DNA of 64,000 nucleotides from Pithys albifrons albifrons (taxonomy: Eukaryota; Chordata; Aves; Passeriformes; Thamnophilidae). Location: contig NC_092497.1 in NCBI RefSeq assembly GCF_047495875.1, positions 33,487,375 through 33,551,374 on the forward strand. The letters run 5' to 3'. The notes under the pieces were generated by a model that saw nothing but the letters and a program-made list of their open reading frames with translations, did not search any database and was not told where the DNA came from. Shown here one piece after another: positions 35,913 to 47,059 of this stretch (position 1 is its first letter; each line of letters begins with the position of its first letter). A program made the translations under genes and the position numbers.

Positions 35913-36473
35913 TCTCACACCTCATGTGATCATATATCTAATGATTTGGAAGGCATGGTCTTAGACACTAGATTATTATATGAATTGTTGTCTGGGACCA
36001 ACTTAACTGTGTGTGTGGGGGAAGCGTCATAGAGGTGAGGTGATGGGCAGTCCCACATTCCAGCTCCTACAAGCCTCTTGGAGTAACCAGAGAAGCTGTC
36101 AGTCAAAACCAGCCCATAACACACCTCAGAGCCCCTGATCTAGCCTCGTACTGTCTGGCACACTGTAAGTCCCACCTGGAGACAGGGGGTGTGGCCACAG
36201 GAGGGCAAAAGCACATAAAAACAGCAACATGTGCTCCCCTTGCTTGTTCAAACCTTCCATCTTCTACACTCCTGTAGCTGAACCTATGCTTGACCTAGGA
36301 ATGGTAGCTATATTTCTCTTTTTCTCTTTCTTTCTTTACTTCTTTTTCTCCTAATCTCTTTTCTTAGTATTTTGGGTAACCTTGGGGCCAGATGGGCTGG
36401 ATTTTGCTAAGTTGTTTGGGTCTGCATGTGCTAAGTCAGCACTTTGTGAAATGCATTATTTTGGTTGTATGAT
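35913..36473 (+). other. Possible LTR fragment, plus orientation
   Basis: The stretch has an LTR-like layout: AC-rich and GT-rich sequence, a CATAAAAA box at 36212, then pyrimidine-rich sequence near 36310-36365. No poly(A) signal, target duplication or related copy was found in the window. It could be any old non-coding insert. Confidence 0.3.
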
Positions 36474-38703
36474 ATCATAGAATCATAGAATCGATTGGGT
36501 TGGAAAAGACCTCCAAGATCATCGAGTCCAACCCTTGGTCCAACTCTAGTTCATTTACTAGATCATGGCACCCAGTGCCACGTCCAATCTGCATTTAAAG
36601 ATCTCTAGGGATGGTGAATCCACCACCTCTCCGGGCAACCCATTCCAATGCCTGATTACTCTCTCTGTAAAAAATTTTTTTCTGATATCCAACTTAAATT
36701 TCCCCTGGCAGAGCTTAAGCCCGTGCCCCCTTGTTCTATTGCTGAGTGCCTGGGAGAAGAGACCAGCCCCCACCTGGCTATAACTTCCCTTCAGGTAGTT
36801 CTAGACAGTGATGAGGTCACCTCTGAGCCTCCTCTTCTCCAGGCTAAACAACCCCAGCTCCCTCAGCCTCTCCCCATAGAACTTGTGCTCCAGTCCCTTC
36901 ACCAGCCTTGTTGCTCTTCTCTGGACCCGCTCCAGCACCTCAATATCCTTTCTGAACTGAGGGGCCCAGAACTGAACACAGTACTCAAGGTGTGGCCTCA
37001 CCAATGCAGAGTACAGGGGAAGGATCACTTCCCTGGTCCTGCTAGCCACGCTATTTTTGATACAGGACAGGATGCCATTGGCCTTCTTGGCCACCTGGGC
37101 ACACTGTTGACTCATGTTGAGCTTCCTGTCAATTAGTACTCCAAGGTCCTTTTCTGCCTGGCTGCTCTCCAGCCACTCTGTGCCCAGCCTGTAGCACTGC
37201 AGGGGGTTGTTGTGGCCAAAGTGCAGGACCCGGCACTTGGCCTTATTGAACTTCATCCCATTGGAATCAGCCCATCTCTCAAGTCTATCCAGATCCCTCT
37301 GCAGAGCCCTCCTGCCTTCCAGCAGGTCGACACTCCCTCCCAACTTGGTGTCATCAGCAAATTTGCTGATGATGGACTCAATCCCCTCATCTAAATCATC
37401 AATAAAGATGTTAAACAGGACTGGACCCAACACAGACCCCTGGGGAACACCACTGGTGACTGGCCGCCAGCTGGATGCAGCTCCGTTCACCAGCACTCTC
37501 TGGGCCCGACCCTCCAGCCAGCTCTTAATCCAGGAGAGGCTACACTTGTCCAAGCCATGGGCTACCAGCTTTTTCAGGAGTATATTATGGGAGACAGTAT
37601 CAAAGGCCTTGCTGAAGTCCAGATAGACCACATCCACAGCCTTCCCCTCATCCACCAGGTGGGTCACCTGATCGTAGAAAGAGATCAGGTTGGTCAGACA
37701 GGACCTGCCCCTCCTAAACCCATGCTGGCTGGGTCTAATCCCTTGTCCACCCTGAAGGTGCTGTGTGATTGCACTCAGGATGAACTGCTCCATAACCCTG
37801 CCAGGCACAGAGGTCAGGCTGACAGGCCTGTAGTTGCCAGGGTCCTGCTTGCAGCCCTTTTTGTGGATTGGGGTGACATTCGCCAACCTCCAATCACCTG
37901 GGACCTCCCCAGAGAGCCAGGACTGTTGGAAGATGATGGAGAGCGGTTTGGCAAGCTCTTCTGCCAGCTCCTTCATCACCCTGGGATGGATCCCGTCTGG
38001 TTCCATAGACTTGTTAGGATCCAGCTGGCTCAGTAAGTCAGTAACTATATCCTTCTAGAATACAAGAGGGCTATTCAGCTCCCTCTCCCTGTCTACCAGC
38101 TCCAGAGGCCAGTTGTCTTGAGGGCCACCTGTCTTACTGGTGAAAACTGAGGCAAAGTAGGTGTTAAGTACCTCAGCCTTCTCCTCATCTTCCTTAACTA
38201 TATTTCCCTCCAAGTCCAACAGAGAATGGAGGTTTTCCTTGCCCCTCTTTTTGTTATTAATGCATTTATAAAAGGACTTTTTGTTATCCCTAACTGAAAT
38301 AGCCAAATTTACTTCAAATTCCACTTTTCTTTCCCTAATTTTTTTCCTGCATGACCTAGCTCTATCTGTAAATTCTTCATAAGTAGCCAGCCCTTTTTTC
38401 CATAGTCTGTAAACTTTCTTTTTATCCCTGATTTCTTTCAGAATCTCCCTATTTAACCAAGCTGGCCATCTTCCCCTCTGGCTGGCCTTTCGGCACACTG
38501 GTATAGCCTGTTGCTGTGCATTCAAAATCTCCCTCTTAAAACATGTCCATCCCTCCTGGACCCCCTTACCTTTAAGGGTTGTTTCCCAGGGTATGCTCTG
38601 AATCAGTTCTTTGAATAGGCCAAAATCTGCTCTCCGAAAGTCCAAGGCAGAGGTTTTAATGGTGACTCTCCTTACATCCCTGAGGACTGAAAATTCTATT
38701 ATT
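36474..38703 (-). mobile_element. CR1 LINE, 5'-truncated (copy 2)
   Basis: The 3' tip ATCATAGAATCATAGAATCG is at the left. The element is nearly identical to copy 3 (49834-51613) over their shared length and close to copy 1. It is truncated inside the ORF2 endonuclease-to-RT linker, at the point matching 7026 in copy 1. Confidence 0.93.
36558..38645 (-). pseudogene. CR1 ORF2, C-terminal part (copy 2)
   Basis: The linker (38645-38055) ends at a TAG. The RT domain is open from 38006 to 36801 (401 codons), with NYRPVSLTS, the D-F-S-K-A-F-D-T-V block, P-Q-G-S-V-L-G-P and F-A-D-D-T-K. It ends at TAG (36801-36803) after GDLITV, where copy 3 has Tyr. The C-terminal 71 codons (36773-36558) remain open beyond it. 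This copy has lost its endonuclease through truncation. Confidence 0.88.
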
Positions 38704-38759
38704 TGCCTTTAAACTTTTGCCAACTACTCTTATTTTCTAATTTACCAGTAAAAGTACCA

Positions 38760-39330
38760 TGTGAGGAAACGTGCAGCACTTCTATGTGGCATTGGGAGGG
38801 TAAAAGATGGTTCCTGCAAGTCCCACTGAGCCAGGGAGCATAAGAGTGAGACATCTGTTCACTCAGAGGGATGCATGTCGAAACACTCTTTATTGTGTAA
38901 TCACAAGGCTTTTATAGGGTTCTGAGGGGAAGGTGCTGGAACTTGGAGAGGATTGTGTAAAGGCTCAAGCAGAAGGGAGCGACTTAGGGATCAGCTAGCT
39001 AATAGGGAAAATGGAAGGATCAAACCAAATAAAAACCCAGGGATTGGGGATAGACAGGTGAGATAATCAATGGACTTAGGACAGAAGCAGAAACCGATGG
39101 GCAGGGCAGTCATGCCACGGGCAGCCGCATCAACACCTCGAGGCAGAGTGACCCTGAAGCTGGGGCCACCCTGGCCCAGACCAGCGGAATCACTCTGGCA
39201 GGTTGTGGTTGCTCCCATTTGGCAGCAGCTGCCATGGCCGCCACAGCTGCATTGGCAATGAGGGCAGCGGGGTGAGGCACGCCCCTTGGGTGGGGAAGTC
39301 CTGACCCGGGAGACAATCCCTGCACCTAAT
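38760..39330 (-). mobile_element. LTR-like sequence, minus orientation
   Basis: On the minus strand a TATAAAAG box (near 38917) lies about 25 bp before an AATAAAGAGTG poly(A) signal (near 38888), and the sequence ends CGTTTCCTCACA at 38760. The upstream part is GC-rich. No target duplication was found, so the right end is a guess. Confidence 0.45.
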
Positions 39331-39969
39331 GATGAGTCACTGGGAGCATATCAACCCCTCAAGATTCCATTAGCTATTTAGACTTCTTTTCAAGGTAGAA
39401 GGCCGAAAAACATCTCAAAGCCTGTGCTACAATACATAAACATGGGCACACTGACCTTGAAGCTCAGAACATTGGAAGTCCTCCAGGTTCCCTGCATGCT
39501 ATGAGGAAGAGATGGATGACGAAGAGAGGGTCCCACTCTACTCCAGACTCACTTACTGATGGGGTGAGCTGGGGCCAGGACATGGCAGGACCGAGGAGAT
39601 GGTTGAGCTGGGATTGGATGGACATTATTATAAGAACCATGGAAATCAGGGCTTGGGACAGGTGCATCCGCATGTATTCCTGGAAGCCCTATGTCTGGAC
39701 ATTAAAGGATCTACCCTTTGATCTAATCCTACTCTAAGCTGGCTGGAGTCCTGTTTTCTGCTGTCTCTCTTGAGGCATCATCTCTAAAATGTGGTTGTTG
39801 AAGAAGATAATGCTGAGATCCCAGAAGAAAATGCAGGCTGCAAATGTAAATACTAATTGTGCACTTTTAGAGCTGCTTTTTTTTCACCTGCTAAGCATCA
39901 ATACCTGCGATGGAGAAGTTTATTTGACTTAGTCAACTGAGTCAAGTCCCTAATGTTACCACCTACATG
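39331..39969. other. No feature seen
   Basis: Mixed-composition sequence between the LTR-like piece and ERV-2. A 78-codon open frame (39501-39737) has no recognisable domain. Confidence 0.4.
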
Positions 39970-40619
39970 TGTGTTGGTTTAAAGATGAACCAGCAGGGAA
40001 AATGAACTCACCATGAGAGATTATAAGTCAGACGCTAAAATTTAATAATAATATTACAATAAATACGCTTACACAAAGAGAAATTGCTTTCAACTCACAA
40101 AACCTAGCAGTATAACCCAGTGTCCTGGGGCACAAACCCAAAGGGGTTTCTTAGCCCTTGTGCAAGGGGGTTTGTTAGCCCTTGTGCTGAGACCCGCGTG
40201 GTTCCCCCCAAGTCCAAAGCAAAAAGAAGTGAGAAACCTGTTGGTGCAGGTGATGGCTGTAGTCTGGTGGAGAGCGGTGATCTCCTCTTGTTGAGGTCCT
40301 GCTGCTTCTCTGGATCCGACAAGAGGTTCCCGAGGTCTTCTTACCCAGCACTTATGTACCCTCAGGGAGCACCCAGTCCCTCCCCAGGACAGGGACTCAC
40401 ACAATGGGTGTTTAACTCTGGGTGTCATGGGGTATTGTTGAACCGTGGATGGCCCACTAGCGGCTCCGCCCCCCTAGGCTGGGTGTGAAGGTGCTAATGA
40501 CTCCCTGGGCAGCTGCTGCTAATGGTCCATTGTCCTTGGGAAATGAATAGAGGGGATAGAATACACAGCTTTGATCACCCCCACACAGTGTTAACTGGTC
40601 CCACCTGCTAACTAGGACA
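39970..40619 (-). repeat. 3' LTR of ERV-2 (family B)
   Basis: 650 bp. Plus-strand start TGTGTTGGTTTAAAG, end CTAACTAGGACA. Related LTRs are at 44311-45773, 47369-48144 and 59426-60762. It shows no visible similarity to the ERV-1 LTR. Confidence 0.9.
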
Positions 40620-40713
40620 TTATCCACCCCTTATTCTACACCATCTAGCATTCCCAAATTAATCCCCTTTTTATCTATAAATACATATATATATACATAT
40701 ATACAATGAAACA

Positions 40714-43700
40714 TTACAAACTCTTCTCACTCAAAATTAGCACCCCTTGTGATACACAACGTGTTTCTCCATCTTTTTGCATTACCCACCAAGTGCAACC
40801 AGGTCCTTGAGCAAAAACAATCCCTCGGATGGGTTTGCCTTTGTTTGAGGTGGGACTAACGCAAACAGTCTTTTCTAACATATCTCTCATATGGACTACA
40901 GGGATTTTATCTCCATCTACAATATTCAAGAGTTCTGATTGGACAGGGCCAGCTCAATTGATTGAGCCTTGGGTGTTGACCAACCAGGTGCCCTTTGCCA
41001 AATGCAGCTGCCAGTGTTTGAAAGTTCCCCCACCCAATGCCTTCAAGGTGGTTTTCAGCAGTCCATTACATCACTCAACTTTCCCAGCAGCTGGTGCATG
41101 GTAGGGGATATGATACACCCACTCAATGCTGTGCTCTCTGGCCCAGGTGTCTATGAGGCTGTTCTTGAAGTGGGTGCCATTGTCAGACTCTGTTCTCTCT
41201 GGGGTGCCATGTCTCCACAGAACTTGTTTTTCAAGGCCCAGGATGGTATTCCGGGCAGTGGCATGAGGTACAGGGTATGTCTCCAGCCATCCAGTGGTTG
41301 CCTCTACCATGGTCAGCACGTAGCACTTGCCTTGGTGTGTTTGGGGAAGTGTGATGTAGTCAACTTGCCAGGCCTCCCCATACCTGTATTTCGACCACCG
41401 TCCACCATACCATAGAGGCTTCACCCGCTTGGCCTGCTTGATGGCAGCACATGTGTCACAGTCATGGATAACCTGTGAGACACTGTCCATGGTTAGATCC
41501 ACCCCTCGGTCACGAGCTCATCTGTATGTAACATCTCTGCCCTGATGACCAGAGGCATCATGGACCCATTGAGCTAGATACAATTCTCCCTTATGTTGCC
41601 AATCCAGATCTACCTGAGAGACTTTAATCCTGGAAGCTCAATCCACCTGCTCGCTGTTACGATGCTCCTCATTAGCCCGGCTCTTGGGTACATGAGCATC
41701 TACGTGACGGACCTTCACACTCAGCTTCTGTACCCGGGCAGCGATGTCCTGCCACATCTCAGCCGCCCAGATGGGTTTCCCTTTGCGCTGCCAGCTGACC
41801 TTTCTCCAACGCTCCAACCATCCCCACAGAGCATTGGCCACTATCCACAAGTCAGTGTAAGGGTAGAGTCTTGGCCACTTCTCTCGTTCAGCGATATCCA
41901 AAGCCAGCTGAACAGCTTTCAGCTCTGTAACCTGACTTGATCCACCTAGTTCTTCAGTCACTTCTGCAACTCGACGTGTAGGAGTCCATACAGCTGCTTT
42001 CCATTTCTGGCTTGTCCCTACAATAAGACGGTCAAAAATGGACTTTATTCGGAGGGAGGAATAAAGACATCTTATTGTACAGCTTCTTGCTTAATATAGG
42101 GTTCTACAATCCAGGGGCAGGCAACATGCAAATAGTTCTTAATTAAAGAATTTACAGTTTGTATATCTGTCTACAGCAGAGGCCTAAAGCTAATCCATTA
42201 TTCATGAAACAAGGGGGAGAAGAACAAAGAGTATTTTGACATAGGTTTTACACTCTCGATAGCAAGCAAGGTTTACATATGCAATCTATATTTCTTTTTT
42301 AATGCAAGGGACAGTAATATCTGCAGACGTTTATTCCAACTTTGTTACTGGCGTCCTTTTGAAGTTCTGCTGGTTTCTAAGGGGCTGCAGACTTCCCAAC
42401 CAATCTTCTTACAATCGGGGTGGTTTGTGATCCCACACTACAATGCGGCAGGAGCCATCTGTGAAGAGAGCATACTGCTTCTCCTCTTCTGGTAGCTGGT
42501 TATATGGTGGGGTCTCCTCAGCTCGTGTCACCTGCTCCTCTTCTTCTTCAGAGGACAATCCGAAACTCTCACCTTCTGACCAGTTGGTGATGATTTCCAA
42601 AATCCCAGGGCGATTAGGATTCCCTGTCCGGGTTCGCTGCGTGATCAGAGTGATCCACTTACTCCATGTGGCATCGGTGGCATGATGGGTAGAAGGAGCT
42701 TTTCCTTTGAACATCCAGCCCAACACTGGTAGTTGGGGTGCCAGGATGAGCTGTGCCTCAGTGCCAATCACTTCTGAGGCAGCTCGAACTCCTTCATAAG
42801 CTGCAAGGATCTCTTTCTCAGTTGGGGTATAGCTGGCTTCAGATCCTTTGTATCCCCAACTCCAGAATCCCAGCAGTCGTCCTTGGGTCTCCCCAGGTAC
42901 TTTCTGCCAGAGGCTCCAGGATGGGCCATTCTCCCCGGCTGCAATGTAGAGCACATTCTTCACATTCTGTCCTGTCCTAACTGGACCAAGGGCTACTGCG
43001 TGGGTAAATCTCCTGTTTAATCTGCTCAAAGGCTTGTTGTTGTTCAGGGCCCCACTGGAAATCATTTTTCTTCCGTGTCACAAGGTAGAGAGGGCTTACA
43101 ATCTGACTATACTCAGGGATATACATCCTCCAAAAGCCAACAGCGCCTAGGAAAGCCTGAGTTTCCTTCTTGCTGGTCGGTGGGGACATAGCTGCTATTT
43201 TGCTGATCACCTCTGTTGAAATCTGGCGACGCCCATCTTGCCACTTCACTCCTAGGAACTTAATTTCCTGAGCAGGTCCCTTGACCTTACTTTGTTTAAT
43301 GGCAAAACCAGCTCTTAGGAGAATCTGGATTATCTTCTTTCCTTTCACAAAGACTTCCCCTGCTCTGTTCCCCCATACAATGATGTCATCGATGTACTGT
43401 AGATGTTCTGGAGCCTCACCCTTTTCCAGTGCAGTCTGGATCAGTCCATGGCAAATGATGGGACTGTGTTTCCACCCATGGGGCAGTTGATTCCACGTGT
43501 ACTGCACACCCCTCCAGGTGAAAGCAAACTGCAGCCTGCATTCTGCTGCCAACAGAATGGAGAAAAAGGCATTGACAATGTTGATGGTGGCATACCACTT
43601 GGCTGCCTTGGACTCCAGCTCATACTAAAGCTCCAGCATGTCCGGCACAGCGGCACTCGGGAGGGTGTGACCTCATTGAGGCCACGGTAATCCACCGTCA

Positions 43701-44310
43701 GCCTCCACTCTCCACTGGACTTCCGCACTGGCCATATGGGGCTATTAAAGGGTGAGTGAGTCTTGCTGACCACCCCTTGGCTCTCCAGCTCACAAATCAT
43801 CTTGTGTATGGGGGTCACAGAGCCTTGGTCAGTGCGGTATTGCCGACGGTGCACTGTGGCTGTGGCCAGCGGTACCAATTGTTCTTCAACTTTCAGCAGT
43901 CCCACAGCAGAAGGGTCCTCTGAGAGGCCAGGCAAGGTGCTCAACTGTCTGATTTCCTCTGTCTCCACAGCAGCTATGCCAAAGGCCCAATGCAGTCCTT
44001 TTGGGTCTTTGAAATATCCATTCCTCAGGTAGTCTATGCCAAGGATACATGGGGCTTCTGGACCAGTCACAATGGGGTGTCTATGCCATTCCTTCCCCGT
44101 CAAACTGACTTCAGCTTCCAGTAGAGTCAGCTGTTGGGATTCCCCTGTTACCCCAGAAATAGAGATTGATTCTGCTCCGACGTATCCTGATGGCATTAAC
44201 GTGCATTGTGCGCCAATGTCAACTAAAGCTTTGTATTTCTGTGGGTCTGATGTGCCAGGCCACTGAATCCACACAGTCCAATAAACTTGATTATCCCTCT
44301 CGTCTACCTG
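40714..44310 (-). pseudogene. ERV-2 pol, broken and split by an LTR
   Basis: Protease (VDIGAQCTL near 44220, with Thr of the usual D-T-G reading Ile) and the start of RT (to about 43650) are open. A frame change follows; RT resumes at 43552 with YIDDI and runs to 42977. RNase H starts (FTDGSC) near 42460, is cut by a nested LTR, and resumes at 41961 with H-V-D-A-H. Integrase (41502-41071) shows IHDCDTC, QVDYITL, ESDNGTHF and ends at TGA right after K-V-E. The C-terminus is open at 40929-40714. It has the same domain order as ERV-1. Confidence 0.87.
42024..42437 (-). mobile_element. Nested solo LTR (family E) inside ERV-2 pol
   Basis: 414 bp absent from the matching place in ERV-1 pol (between 31020 and 31022). 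The target CTACAA is duplicated (42018-42023 and 42438-42443). On the minus strand it begins TGTGGGATCACAAACC and has an AATAAAGTCC poly(A) signal (TTTATT at 42044-42049). It separates the RNase H catalytic segments of ERV-2. Confidence 0.82.
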
Positions 44311-45773
44311 GCTAAAAATTAATAATAATATTACAATAAATACGCTTGCACAAAGAGAAATTGCTTTCAACTCACAAAACCTAGCAGTATAACCCAGTGT
44401 CCTGGGGCACAAACCCAAAGGGGTTTGTTAGCCCTTGTGCTGAGACCCGCGTGGTTCCCCCCAAGTCCAAAGCAAAAAGAAGTGAGAAACCTGTTGGTGC
44501 AGGTGATGGCTGTAGTCTGGTGGAGAGCGGTGATCTCCTCTTGTTGAGGTCCTGCTGCTCCTCTGGATCCGACAAGAGGTTCCCGAGGTCTTCTCACTCA
44601 CAACTTATGTACCCTCAGGGAGTACCCAGTCCCTCCCTCAGGACGGGGACTCACACAATGGGTGATTAACTCTGGGAGTCATGGGGTATTGTTGAACCAT
44701 GGATGGCTCATTAGCGGCCACACCTCCCCAGGCTGGCTGTGAAAGTGCTAATGACTCCCTGGGCAGCTGCTGCTAATGGTCCATTGTCCTTGGGAAATGA
44801 ATAGAGGGGGTAGAATACACAGCTTTGATCACCCCTGTAGCGGGTAAACAAGTCAAAAATATGTTTCTCCATTGTTTTCTGCCTCTCAATACATTCTGCT
44901 AACATTGCCATGTCAGCTTTAGTGGAAAAGCTTTCTCAAGGAAATACTTCCTGCCAGAAAATCCTGCTTTTGTGATCAGTTTCCCACATCTGGACCTGAC
45001 TACGTGCCAAAGAACATGTGTAGAGATTAAGAAAGCATTATAAAAACCTGAAGATGAATTCAGAAGTTGGAGGAACAAGAGACAAGGAGAAACTAGGAAG
45101 CCTTGCCTAGTCTTCTTCAGATCTCTCCTCTCAGCTCGTCTTACCTTTCTTCCAACACCACCAGCTGTCATCTGCCTCGAAGGAGAGACTGCTTGTCAGC
45201 CTGGAGAGAGGGCATCGGCCTAAGAACGAGACTGCTTGCCAGCTTGAATAGTCTGTGACTGTCTGTGGAGGTATATCCTTTCTCTGAATTTTTCTCTTAC
45301 AGGCTAAAATAAAGCACCCTCTTTTGCAGCTACTCCAGAAGCCGATCCGGTCGTGAGGGGAAATAACTGCATTTTGCATTTCAAAGACTCACAATCCTCT
45401 TGCAGCCAAGAGATAACATCGTGGCAGAAACAGAGAGAACATCAGCATCTCCCCCCCCTTCCTCTCAGTTACATCGATGAGGCACTCAAGTAGTTTTTCA
45501 TGGTGGTATCTTTTCTCTGCTTCTATAAATAATCTTAAGCATTTTTCCTAACTTTTCTTATTTTTCCTCTTTTCCTTTCGCATCTCTCTCGCAATCAACT
45601 AATAAAAATCAGTTTTTGGTATTTACAGATAACTTGTTTGAGTTTTAATTTTGCTCAAGAGAATAATTCGAACTTGTAGTTCAATCTGCATAAAAACTTA
45701 AGCAGATCTGAACGTCACAACCCCCACACAGTGTTAACTGGTCCCACCTGCTAAACTAGGACAACATGTTAAG
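44311..45773 (-). repeat. 5' LTR of ERV-2 (family B), truncated and interrupted
   Basis: It starts within the LTR at a GCTAAAA shared with pol (matching 40034 in the left LTR) and ends CTAAACTAGGACA. The 884-bp family D solo LTR is inserted at ACCCC. Without the insert it closely matches the left LTR. Confidence 0.88.
44836..45719 (+). mobile_element. Nested solo LTR (family D) inside ERV-2 5' LTR
   Basis: 884 bp, TGTAGCGGGTAAAC...CGTCACA, flanked by ACCCC (44831-44835 and 45720-45724). In the plus orientation it has TATAAAA (45039-45045) and AATAAA (45308-45313), spaced as U3-R of a retroviral LTR, followed by a long U5. Removing it restores the ERV-2 LTR sequence exactly at the junction. 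Confidence 0.87.
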
Positions 45774-47059
45774 ATGAAAAAAAGTTTTATTTGAGCACTA
45801 ACCAGTCATTCAGAAGGTACCATGCACAGGCTTTAATTTTTTTCAACTGCGTATAGGTTCATTATGTCCTTCTTCTGGGTTTGAATCACTTTTCAAAAAT
45901 GAACATTCTGTACAGTTGAAGCATCCATATGACAGTGCTTTTATGAAACAAATTAATCAGTGTACTTATCACTGTACTGCTGAGAATACCATGTCTGTTC
46001 ATGAGTGCCATTAGTGTACTTATGGCCTTTTTCAATTGAGTCTTAGCATGCACTCTAGGATGATTGGAAGGAAATGCAAAAGAAAAGAAAGAAGGACATA
46101 GATGTCACTAGAATGTAAATGCATTACGGTGACAACGCTCCAGAGAAAAACAACTGGAGTGGATAAAGAAGGTGATTGCAAATGCTTTGTGATAAACATG
46201 CCACTCCAGGATATGGCACCAATGGTGATAACTCCAAGTTTTAGACAAGACTGGACCAGTTCCAGTCCACCAGAGAGAGATAAGAAAACCTAATTATTTG
46301 TAAAAACTACACGCAATCTATATGCAGAATGTACACATAGACAGACACCTGTCTGATTTTCTGCTGTAGTTAAAAATTTGATGCTTTGGTAAGAGACAGT
46401 TAAGGGCAGTTTTCAATCAGCTTTAAAGAGTGGAGTAAGCCATGGAGTAAGCCATGGAGTAAGCCAGATGTCTGCTTTAAGTCAAAGCAGATTGAATTGT
46501 AGTTCAGTTATCAACTGTATAGTGTAAATTAATTTAAAACTTTACATACAGAAGTGTAAAATAAAATAAAATATAAAAAACCCACAAATATTTGTATTTA
46601 TTTTATTGTTTATGCTTTGGCAATCACTAAAAATTCTCATGTGAAAGGATTTATTTCATTGAACAAGTTTTGACACAATTCTTATTATTTTTTCTAACCT
46701 CTTTAACTGTCTGACTCCAAAACTTATAATTTAGCTCCTTACTTCACTTAATCTCGTGTCTATTAAAGTTTACTGAAGCAATGCCATGGCTTCATATGCT
46801 AGTTGGTAGATTTTATATCTATTTTTAATTCTGAAACAGAGAAAAACGAAATAATTTCTTTACTGGGTAATAGTTTTTTGCTTACTTTTAATGTAAAAAT
46901 TAAGACTGAGAATTAAATTTTAATTAAAATTATCAACAAAGCAGCATTTTAATAGGTGATGTTACGTATTTTAAATTTGATTAAATTAATATGCTATAAG
47001 TAATAAAAAGAAGACTAGGAAAAGGGTATAATTTTATTTTGGAATTTTATCTCAGGAGG
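45774..47059. other. AT-rich, no feature seen
   Basis: About 1.3 kb without coding support. A short triplication of GCCATGGAGTAA-type sequence lies near 46428-46465. Confidence 0.5.

Larger units (their letters stand above)
39970..45773 (-). mobile_element. ERV-2: ERVL-type provirus lacking gag, with nested LTRs
   Basis: The 5-bp duplication ACATG flanks the whole unit (39965-39969 and 45774-45778). The left LTR (39970-40619) is complete. The right LTR lacks its inner 64 bp and joins pol directly, so the primer site, leader and gag are gone. pol is homologous to ERV-1 pol. Two other solo LTRs sit inside, at 42024-42437 and 44836-45719. No env is present. Confidence 0.9.

Noticed and set aside
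43441..44418. In-frame fusion of LTR sequence with ERV-2 protease, giving a hydrophobic N-terminus
   Set aside because: The junction is real, but the LTR-derived part has no ATG, and the frame is lost again near 43650. It is better explained as a deletion by-product than as a gene.
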